Below, in pieces: positions 50,789-61,600 of a stretch of DNA of 64,000 bases. Position 1 is the first letter of the stretch. Each line of letters opens with the position of its first letter. The notes below the pieces were generated by a model that saw only the letters and a list, made by a program, of their open reading frames with translations, was not told where the DNA came from and made no database searches. Origin of the DNA: Haemonchus contortus (lineage: Eukaryota; Nematoda; Chromadorea; Rhabditida; Trichostrongylidae); the NCBI GenBank assembly GCA_000469685.2, contig LS997566.1:3936925-4000924 (forward strand), read 5' to 3'. The translations under genes were made by a program, and so were the position numbers.

Positions 50789-53700
50789 ATGCTGACTGCT
50801 CAACCGCTTTTGCAACCACAACGTTCGAACGATCGACCGTCGGCTCCTGATCATTTTTATCGAGAACTGCTATGCGAATCTGCTGTTGCCACCGAAACAG
50901 TCGAGGAAACGTAGGTTTTTAGGTTTATTCTTGTCGTGGTGGTCCTTGCTGAATTTGATAGAGTCCACGTTTGCAAGGCACGTGTACATTTTGATATCAA
51001 ATAATTCTGAAATTGCTGCTATTGTGGTTCAGTTATATAATGCTGAGTTCGATGTCGTCTAGAAAATATCATAGGCCTCTTTTTCTGGGACACCAGGCTC
51101 ACATCTCGTTTTCTCTGCCGATGCTGCATATATTGACGTAACTTTTCTTTACACCCTCGATGTTCCTAATGGTCGATTGAACACTTACAGCATGAATTCA
51201 AGGATTAGCAACAGTTCAGCACCTGAGATTGCTCGCACTGGAGTTGTGACATTTTCACTATTCACTTTTTTAGATGGAACGAGTTCGATATGGATGGCGA
51301 CGATGGGCTCGATGTGACTACCATCGAAGCCGTTCACATACCGAAGCTCGATGATTATGTTGCGCCGCCTGAAATTGATGAAAGTGCCGAACCAGTTGCT
51401 GCATCAATCGAACAAATGCTGATGAGACCAACCGTATACGCTGAAGAAGATGGCATATCTTATTTGCAGGAAAGGTGAGTTCGCTGTTTCAATTTTATCA
51501 TGTTACCCTTGCTAACGGTAGCGATTTCATTCCTTCGTGGTATTCTAGGGCACTCGAACAGCCTGAACTTCGGCGTGATCTCCTGGTGATGGCAATCGAC
51601 TGCATCTCCGCATTGCATGTGGCTCGATTGTCTGCGAGTGGTCGCGAAGCTGCCGTCGTCGTTTACAATGCAGTCACAACACAAGCCAGCAAAATGCGTG
51701 ACGTCATTTGCATGTTCAGTAATGTGAGTGAATTAGAAGCAATGTTTCGAGCGATTAAAAATGGAGCCGACGTAGTATAGATTCTGAAGTAACTTTTTGG
51801 CTGTTCTGATTAAACGAGATATTCTGAGAGCCGTCAATTTGCAATCATTCTAGAACTAATGCTTCATTAAATGTAAAGCGGATTCCGTCTTCTGAGCGAA
51901 TAGGATTGACTTCTTGGAGATCTGGTAATTTCGTCGAGCTACTGATTAGATTAAGTGCCATCGAGTATTTCTGCAATGCTGAGCGGTAGTCAAGTGCTGG
52001 GATAGCGTTTGATTGCACTAAAGCTACAAAAATAAGCGAAAGCTCTCTCATCTTAGTGGTTTACTTCTTACTGAAAATTTCTTTCTAGGAACGGGAAGAG
52101 GCTGTTTATTGGATGCATCGATATCTCATTGAAATGCTGCCTGTGGAGCTACTAGCGTCCTATCTCTTTCTTTTGCGGCACACTAGACTGTTGGTAAGTT
52201 GTTTAAGATACGAATATTTTCACAGCTTTTTACGTACACAAGGCGGCTAAGCACGCTATTGCGTGCGCTAGGGGCTCTAACCAAGGGACGAAACCACATG
52301 AGCTTCTGATTTTCATTACAGAACTTTATCATCTGAGCCTCTTCACTGACACCTCTGTAGCGGCCATCGTTTTTTTGGGAAGTGAGAAGGGGCCATGTGT
52401 GGCCATAAAGAGCACTCCGATGAATACAAATCAAATACCTCTGCAGTCCATGTAGTCGAAGAAATGCTGCGTAGTTTGGGCTGTGTGTGGCCATGGACGC
52501 TAACTTTAAAAGGGGGCCCCTTTCGGTAGTTGTAGGGATTTACACGTCTCTACAAACATGGACACAAACTTTTAGAAAATTTTTAGCCTAATTTTTCAAA
52601 GAGTTTAGGGGTACCCCTAGTTGTACACCTATGTGGTCAGGGTTAGTGTGAAGGACGAATGCATAAATTTTTGATCTTAGCTCCGCCCCTCTCTTTGGAA
52701 ACTCCACCCACTCTAGACTTCGAACCACATTACTTTTATTACCTAAAGACAACTTCTTCCCTCGTTTTGAAACGCATCTGAAGAGACTTAATAATTTTAA
52801 TGTAAGCCCACTTTGGTGCCAATCCCGCCCACTTGTGGCATCTGACCACATTTGTTCTTATGCACCTTGATACCTTTTTGCCGCATCCCAGAACGTTTCT
52901 GTACAGAGTTGTAAATGTTTGTTTCAGCCCCGCCCACTTTAGTGTCAACTCCGCCCACTTCTAGGATTTGACCACATTTTTTCTTTTGCATCTTAATACC
53001 TTTTTGCCGCATCCCAGAACGTTTCTGAAAAGAGTCATAAATTTTTGATCTAAGCTCCGCCCACTTTGGTGCCAGCCCCGCCCACTTGCGGCATCTGACC
53101 ACATTTGTTCTTTTACACCTTAATACCTTTTTGCCGCATCCCAGAACGTTTCTGAAAGGAGTTATAAATTTTTGATCTAAGCTCCGCCCACTTGTTGCAT
53201 CTGACCACATTTGTTCTTTTACACCTTAATACCTTTTCGCCACATCCCAGAACGTTTCTGTACAGAGTTATAAATTTTTGTTTTAGCCCCACCCACTTTA
53301 GTGTCAACTCCGCCCACCTTAGTGCCGGCCCCGCCCACTTCTGGGATTTGACCACATTTGTTCTTTTGCATCTTAATACCTTTTTGCCGCATCCCAGAAC
53401 GTTTCTTAAAAGAGTCATAAATTTTTGATCTAAGCTCCGCCCACTTTGGTGCCAGCCCCGCCCACTTGCGGCATCTGGCCACATTTGTTCTTTTACACCT
53501 TAATACCTTTTTGCCGCATCCCAGAACGTTTCTGAAAAGAGTCATAAATTTTTGATCTAAGCTCCGCCCACTTTGGTGCCAGCCCCGCCCACTTGCGGCA
53601 TCTGGCCACATTTGTTTTTTTACACCTTAATACCTTCTTGCCGCATCCCAGAACGTTTCCGAACGAAGTTACACTCATTTTTTGAAAAGTAGCTTTCATC

Positions 53701-56700
53701 TTAACGCACGCCCCGCCCACAGTGGGCGGGGCTTCGCTAAGCTTACGCATGCCCAGCACGCAGAAGGCCCTGCTCACTCTTTTTATTTTTTTCCTGGCCT
53801 CTGCGCCTTAATTGAATCGAGTTATGATTGCGTCTGAAAAGTACCGCCCATTTTGAGTAAGCTCCGCCCACAGTACGTGGGTCTCCTCCGTCAGGTTTAA
53901 TGACCCAATCCTCACCTTTGCTCATTTTTTCCTGGTGTCTCGACTTTCTCGAGGCCAAAAGAAGGTGTTTAGCTCTTGGCACCGCCCATTCCGGCACTTG
54001 CCCCGCCCCCAGTGGGCGGAGCTCCACAGAGCTCGTATGTGCTCTGTTAATCCTGTCTCAGGCCCCACCCATCCCAAACTTGTCCCGACCTCTAAGGGTG
54101 TTTTCTCCGGTGAAACCAAGTAGCGTGACACACAGACATACAAACTTACATACATACATACAAACAAACAGACACACCAAACTTGTGGATTATATATAGT
54201 AAGGATTTCGGCAAAATATTTTTTTTGCTGGTAATTACTGTGAAATTCTTTTCAGAACTGTCAAGTGAAGTCAATAGTTCGAAGTACGCAGAACGACTCT
54301 AACCCATGGCCAGAGATCACTCACATGATCATAAAGTACATTGAGCTTAACGTCGTTGAACCAGACGCAGCTGAATTAGATCGTACAATCGCTGTGAGTT
54401 TTCCAAGTCAGCATTTCGACTGGATAGACTACTTCTGAGAGTTCCGTATCACTCCGGCATTGGTACGCGTTAGCTATCAAAAAAGTCAGTATGGGTTCCC
54501 AACGAACATGGATAGTACTAGTATTCCCTTTGTAATACTTGCCAGCTCGTTGATTTCGTTGGCAGCTATTGAACCGACGAATCTCTCCCTGAGGTGGTGC
54601 AAAAATTATTGATGACCCCATCGCGACCGTTGCAGGTCCATGCTTTGCAAAATTGTTTGATATATGACAGGTCGCCCTTCCTCCTCTTAGAGTCACTTGG
54701 CGAAGCCCTTTTAGTTTCCGGGTCCCACCTTAATAATTCTTGTGGATATACACCATTAGTAAGATAATTTGTTAGATTTATCTACGCTTTGAGTTATCCT
54801 CAACCTGCGAAGCGAAGTGATCGGCTAGTAAGCTTTGTATATTGTCGTCTTGTGCTTCAATTCTTTAATTTCGTTATGTCACGACTGCTGATTTGTGTTT
54901 TTTCAATGATGTAGTTTTCTGGTTCGCCTATCTTGTTGTTCTTCACAGATTTTATTTCACGGCCCTCTGGTCGCTGAACAAATAAATGCGTAGAAAAATA
55001 AGTTTTTAGCCATAGCACATTTGAATACTGAATGCAGAGTCAGGGGAATTACAACGGTACTGATGATACAAGCGGAATAGTTTCTTTTTCCTCTCTCTCG
55101 TTGTTGTTAGATTGCAGTGCTTTCGTAGTGCAAAGACGCTGGCATGCGTTTGGTAATATCTCAGTTGGCGAAATAGCATTGGAAGCAATTCGGAAAAAGT
55201 TTCTCTAATGATCCTTCTGAGCCACTGGAGAACGTGGAAAGTATACACGTAGGCAAACATGACTTAACCTCGTTGGCTGAATTTCTTCACCTATTCATTT
55301 CGCACGAGATTGTGGAACATGCACCGAAGATTTCTTCGTTTTCTAAACATTTTATTTTCCTGCAATTTTCACGGTATTAAGATTTAATGCATTTGTTGAT
55401 TTCAGTCAGGTTCACTGCCAGACGTCGTTTTCGTTCTGGTCGCTCCCAACATCTCTGTTGGAGATTTTTCTGTGAGAGACCGACACTACGACCCTGTGTA
55501 CAAGTGGGCCTTTATATCTGTCCGCATAAATCGAAAACCAGCAAATCTTTTCACACTCCAAGCAGATCCTTGTAATAACACTTTTTCAGATGGCTTCGTG
55601 AGATGGGTAATCCAGCCTCAACAGTGATTCGCCTGAAAATCGATGAATCATTCTCAACCGCCATAAGCGAAATGTTCTTCACTGGAGTGAACACGATATC
55701 GCGTGCGGTATGCATTTCCGATAACATCTGAGTTGTGGGATTATAAACCAGTCAACTTAGGCATTACTGGGATTGATTTTTCTGCTTTAGGTAACGAAAC
55801 TCGTTCGGGAACATAAGCAGAAGCGGATTGTGCTAGTCGGTTGGGGTACTTCTTGCTGTTTCAATCATGTGGTGAGTACTGCTCCCTGAAATCTGACATT
55901 TTGCAGTTTTTCTAGTGTAATTATTTCATTTTCATGTTCATATTCAGGTGCTCAACACAGTTGCAGGCGTCTCTGCAGTAATCGACCTTGGTTTTCCTCT
56001 GCTTACCATAGACGGAATGCGTGGGGTCGGTATTTCTTCAAGTGTCGCACGTAGATTGCGAGGCAGAACGCTCAGTGATTGAAGTTAAAATGTTTTCCAG
56101 GAGCCCGACGATGACATACTGCTAACCTACTGTCCAACACTTTTTGTTGTGGGTTCGGAAGCATGCGATTACCACCCGGCTGCCATGAAATATATGCGAG
56201 CCAACATGTTGAGTGAGTGAATAATTGCTTATCGATGCGTAGATGTAGTTAATATTGATCTGCAGCGATCATATCTTATATCAATCCGAGGTGAATCAAG
56301 GTGTGTTACAGTGAAGTCAGCACAAAAATAGGGTTATTAAGGTTTCATTGCTCCATCTATCGTTGTTTACCAGACAGTTGCCCAGAGAATTTGCTGTAAG
56401 AGCTGGTGGCCCCCCGCAAGCATAAAATAATTGTGATCGAAGGTCTTCATGATGTCTGACCGGTGCCACGGTCCCTTTCTGGTGGCTGATCAATTCTGTG
56501 CATATTATTCTGGAAAATGCCCACATTCTTGTTATTACTTTGTATCAGATAAAAAAGGAATGTGCTCAACAGTAAATGACAATTCGACTTCTTTAAAATT
56601 TTCAGTGCCTACTGGCCTGGTTGTGATCGGTCATGCCAATAACATGCTGGCCGTGTCTTGTTCCGTTTTGTCTCGCCTGCGGATAACTCAAAGAGTTGTA

Positions 56701-57511
56701 AATAGATGTATAGTGGTATGTTACTGAGAGTTCTGTGGATGGAGCAATATTTTGGAAGCTACTAGTACATAAGGAGTTGTGTTTATAGGAACAGATTTGC
56801 GATTTTCTCTCCATGGAATGGACAAAGCGAGAACGGTCACGTCTTGTTCCATTGCCGTTAAACGACACTTTCAAGATTGACTTGATGCAGCTCAAACTGG
56901 AGTAAGCTCTTCGGGGATAATTACCCATGAATTTGTCTTTCAGGTAGTAATGTCGATTTTTTTAGCGAAAAAGCGGCTCAGGCCAATCGAAAACCGAGGG
57001 TCGAAGAAAGCTCAGTCGATAGTCGTGGCCGCAAGAAAAAATTGTGAGTGTTCTCTTTTTTCCTTTGATTCAAAATTTCATACGTTTACCTCTTGTGAGG
57101 GAAGGACACTGTTTCAGATCCGGTACCCCACTGCCATCTCCTATCCCTCGGGATGCTTCACCTTCACCACTTCCTCTCTCACAGCTAGACAGTGTGCGGT
57201 CGAATTTCCAGAACCTCCTGAAAAAGTACGTCGTATTATTTGAGCGTGAGGGCCTTTTTTAAACATTCTTTTTTTAGAGCCGGTACTGAAAAGCCTCCAA
57301 AGTGGCCTGAGGATCGGTCTCTGATTTCCAGCACATTTAAGGAACCTCGTCTTCCAGCTAAACCTGGTCTGTCAATTTTTCATGTGTATTTTAAAATAAC
57401 CTGTGAATACAATCTGAAGGTTATCGTTCAGGATCTGCTATGGCATCGCCGGTACCTGCTCGCACTGAGTCTCCAAACTTAGTGGACCCTGCTTCAATTT
57501 CGTTGACTTAA
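50789..57511 (+). CDS. KANSL3: KAT8 regulatory NSL complex subunit 3-like (KANSL3)
   Basis: KANSL3 is a subunit of the NSL histone acetyltransferase complex and carries an alpha/beta-hydrolase fold. Exons in phase: 50789-50910, 51274-51474, 51548-51723, 52089-52193, 54256-54393, 55406-55503, 55590-55707, 55791-55871, 55949-56026, 56101-56212, 56606-56715, 56789-56901, 56948-57043, 57118-57225, 57278-57366, 57432-57511. Family blocks are LEQPELRRDLLVMAIDCISA, YWMHRYLIEMLPVELLASYL, RHYDPVYKWLREMGNP, then the hydrolase core IVLVGWGTSCCFNHV, VIDLGFPLLTIDGMRGEPDD, CPTLFVVGSEACDYHP and GLVVIGHANNML. The nucleophile elbow is GWGTS, so the usual Ser is absent; mammalian KANSL3 (GWNTG) also lacks it. 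The tail is Pro/Ser-rich. A tandem array fills intron 4. The first exon is uncertain: CTTTCAG at 50,743-50,749 could be a spliced-leader acceptor. Confidence 0.87.
52520..54212. repeat. GC-rich tandem array B (about 1.7 kb) in a KANSL3 intron
   Basis: The box C(C)GCATCCCAGAACG recurs at 52881, 53007, 53134, 53240 (variant CCACATCCC), 53387, 53514 and 53641, giving a main period of 126-127 bases with one 106 and one 147 variant. Units carry CTCCGCCCACTTTGGTGCCA and CCCCGCCCACTTGCGGCA. The right part (53,700-54,110) has ...CCGCCCACAGTGGGCGG palindromes. It ends in a GACA/CATA simple repeat (54,128-54,178) and TTATATATAGTAAGGA. Open frames across it are repeat artefacts. Confidence 0.95.
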
Positions 57512-58617
57512 AAATGAGTTCTTGTATTGCTATGGTTTTTCTACAGTTCATTATGGATACCGTTTGTATTAATATCTATCATCTGCGGGAAAAATTAATT
57601 TGTTAGAAAATGTTTAAGCGCTCGTCAGGTTATATAAATGTTTCGAATCTTCGGCGAGTGTCATTGGTAATCCGGTCTTACTATTCTTTACAATTTGTTT
57701 TTGTTACTTTAATAAACTACGGTAGATGTGACTAGTTGGGTTTGCTTGTGGTGTAGTTTTCCAATGGATATGTATTATAAAATAACCACTAGTTTTTCTG
57801 AGCAATTTTAGCAGTATTTCTCACATTTTTACGTAGGATACGGATACACGGTAGTTAGCGTTCCATATTCTTTTCTGCCATGTGAAAATCATTGTATCAT
57901 TTCCATGTTTTTATCAGATATGGTATGAGTGAAATGGTTTTGTTTGTCGTTAGACTACACATATTAAACCGTGTGTTTTTATTTTTTTTTTTGGAAGAAG
58001 TTATGAAGATTTTGGTCTGTTGTTAGTGTTGAATTTGTATATTTGGCTGTAGGTCGTAATCAAAGATATCAATCTATGCCGTCAAGTAAGGCAGCGGGGT
58101 CCGCCAGCCTACCCACGAATGTGGGGGCTTACTGTTCCGACCGGTTCCCGTATAAGCAGCTCTTGAATCTAGGCGATTCAAAAAATTGAAGGAAAGAACA
58201 TTCGAGAATGTACTGTGTCCAATTGGGGATTGTACGAAAGGACTCAGATTCCAGCAATGCCTCGGAGAAGGCTGCTGTGGTGAGACCTGATGCCATGTCC
58301 CTATTTAAGGAATCTCAGTCCCTTGGTACAATCCCTAACCCTGACAGGGGAGTGGGGATGGTAAAACTACTGAAGTAGTACCAAGTAGTACCAGTATCAT
58401 TACCAATACCATTAGATATCAGTCCGTAACCGTTATTTGTTGCGAACGGTATCAGTAATGAAGAGCATAAAAGTCCTACCACCGTAGGGTATGGTTCATT
58501 CAACTCTCACATCTCGTTCTGAATGGTATCACTTAACTGGTAAGGGCGACAGGCTCTATGCAGTCAGTGTGATTCGTCGTAGGACCGATTCTAACAATTC
58601 TGCTCGTTCCAGAATCG
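57512..58617. other. Intergenic region between KANSL3 and phosphofructokinase
   Basis: The left part is the KANSL3 3' flank with its poly(A) signal. From about 58,080 to 58,500 the DNA turns less AT-rich and holds no frame I recognise. GTTCCAG at 58,607-58,613, 4 bases before the next ATG, is a probable spliced-leader acceptor for the downstream gene. Confidence 0.55.
57711..57716 (+). terminator. Poly(A) signal of KANSL3
   Basis: AATAAA lies 200 bases after the KANSL3 stop codon, on the coding strand. It is the first canonical signal after the stop. Confidence 0.65.
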
Positions 58618-61600
58618 ATGTCGTTTCAAAAGTCCATCGGAGTGATCACTAGTGGAAGTGATGCGCAAGGTAATACTGTTCATTAAGGTAGGACGACTTT
58701 GTTACCCACAGAAACGGAGCACATTCAGGTATGAACAGCGCCATTCGCTCGATAGTTCGCTGTGGACTGCGTCGGAATTGTAAAGTGTACTTTGTATTCG
58801 ACGGATTTGAAGGTGAACTTTCACTAGAAAACTGTATGCAGATACTCCTTCTAGCACTTCCATGCCCCAAACTGCTCTGCTCTTCTCGTCTCCCCCTTCT
58901 TGCCTTCCTCTCGGTCATCTAGTGAACGTGATCCAGTATGTATTTAGTAGCGCATTCGATTCTTCTACGTGTCAGACCGCTTCATCTTCTTGCGCAGTTC
59001 AACATGGATATCGATTTTGCGCGCGTGCGGTAGATAACGATTTCTCGCGGATATGCAGTGTATAAAGCATTTTGAAGCGTAAAGGAACCTGAGCGGTCTC
59101 GTTATCATTATATCCTTTGATATGTATTCACTCAAGCTATTTGGCTAGTAGGCCGTAGAATCCGTGCTCTTAAGAAGGGAGAAACCGTGGAGTTAAGCAT
59201 CGAATTTCTGAATTATTCATGACGAGGTGAAGGTCTACAAAAGTCAGTACTTTCCAGGGAATCATTAGACTACATTGAAAGCATTTAGGTCTAATAACCA
59301 ACAGACTTGAAGAGGCAAGATGGGAATCCGTCTCAAATATCTTACCAAAGGGTGGAACCATACTTGGTACGACACGTTGTGAGGCTTTCAAGGCGAGGGA
59401 AGAGCGTATGAAGGTTCGTGAGTTCTACCAACCCATCTGTCCTATTTTTTAATGATGGAAGCTATACTAGGGAATTAGCTACAGTATGTAAACATCAAAT
59501 GTAAAAGTGCTTGAATTTTGTTGCTTATCGATAACTATAGCGCAACCGTTAAGGCTGCTCTCACACTCCACACCCATAAGATCTATCATCTGGCCTGCAT
59601 AGGTGGTGATGGATCCCTGACCGGCCTGAAAATCTTCAGAGATGAGTGGGAATCGTTAACAGCGGAACTGCTCAAAGCAGGTATGGAGAGAGTTTAAACA
59701 GTTTCCTAATTTCACATAATTAATGGAAAGCTGTTGCACAATGCGGTTGTATATAATTCCATCGACGGATATGGTACCACAACAGCTGGCGATCTAATAA
59801 CGAAAATAAAACTGCCGGACGGAAGTGGTATCGCCCAATGTTCTCCCCAAATGTCATAGCTATTTCAGCATAGTATAGGGAAGAACTCCAAGAAAAGGTG
59901 AAGAAGTGGCGGGGCCTGCTGGTAGAGAATGATCGTAGGCTAAACGTAAAGAAGACCAAGTTCCTCGGCTCAGAGGAATGCGCATGGTCAATAGTTGATG
60001 GTATGGTGAAGTCGCTGAAAGAGTACAAAACTTCCGATACCTGACGTGACTTAGCCATGGGCGGTTGTAACGGTTTAGCTGTCCTAGCAAGACCAGAGGA
60101 AAGATTCATAGAACAGTAGTGAGGCCATGATGCATACGACAGCGAACGCTGACCAGCAGGCAGGAATCATGATGGGCAACTATGCTGTGCAGAACAAGGA
60201 TGTTGAGATGGGCTTGCGGTTGGACGCGTTGGGCAAGGTTAGAAACGAAGACTTCAGAAAAGTCATGCAATCAGTCCTCGCTGGAGGCAAGAGAATGGCG
60301 CCTGCGATGGTATGGGCACATGCCGTAAAGAACAGAATACACTCACTCTGAGAAGCGGTGGAAGAAACTACGAGAAACTCTAAAGGAAAGACAGATGGAT
60401 TTGATCAAGAAGGAGAACCCGAGTTATTGGCAGAAAATGCCGCAGTTCGAAGGAAGTGGCAAAAGCTAACAAGGATAGGAAACCCTGCATCTGCGCGAGA
60501 TTGAAGTTCGGGAATGGAAGAAGATGTAAAGGAAGAGCGATACCGGATAGCTCTGCCTACATCACCCCGGTTTCGCCAAGATTTAGAAATGACATTTTAG
60601 TATATTCAGGATGATACACGAGAGCTCAGGAATAAGGCTAAGCGGAAGCCCAATAAATTTCTTCCATTGCAGGATCAATATCGAAAGAACAAGCTGAGCA
60701 AGGGAGAATTCTGAGGGTTGTCGGTATTGCAGGGTTTGTAATTTGAATTGCTAATAGCCTACTTTGTCCCTGAAATCCTTAAACAAGGGGGAACATTCTC
60801 CTAAAGTGAAGATTACACAGACAGTAGCAAAGTGTCAAGAAACAGGCACTCGTTGAACGCTCCTTTCATCATCCAACTATGCTCCTGATCTGTTTTCTGG
60901 ACCGGTGGAATCCGATTCGGTCATGGGGAGGCTGAAATGCTACCCAAGTAGTCATCAAATGTGTGGGAGAGCGAAGGGGATGGTGAGGGGGGGGGGGGTT
61001 GGGCAGGGATGATAGTGCAAGTAGATTGTGGCTTAATCAGGGAAAGTGACCTCATTCCTGAAGATATCTCATAAACGGTCCACTGCCTTCTTGAACTCTA
61101 CGGTGATCCAAGATAAGCAACTTCGTTCAGAACCATCGACAACGACTTCTTTGGAACCGATCGCACGATCGGTTTTGACTCGGCAATGGCTCGTGTGACC
61201 GAATGCGTTGACAACCTTACGGCTACAGCTATGAGCCATCAACGAGCATTTATCGTGGAAGTAAGCATTCTTCGTTCTTTACTATTAATTGGTGACCTCA
61301 GCAGACAAATAATCAAAAGCTTTCTCTGAATAGGTTATGAGCCACGAATGCGGAAGTTTGGCACTCACCGCTGCGCTAGCATTGGAAGCCGACTTTGTGT
61401 TTATTCCTGAAATACCACCTCCTGACAATTGGCCTGAAGTGTTGTGTGCTCATCTTCACAGAAAACGTAAGGTGAGTAAAACATAGTTACGCACGTACAC
61501 TGAGATTAAGGTGGAGCTCTGAGAAACGGCGCCGTTACCTCTCGCACGGCCAGGATATCGGATCTGCAAGGGAACTCTGCGCAGGCCGAAAGGGCTTCCA

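Noticed and set aside
52588..53777. Minus-strand frames with repeated CGKKVLRCKRTNV peptides
   Set aside because: They are translations of the 126-base repeat units in a KANSL3 intron; no start or splice context.
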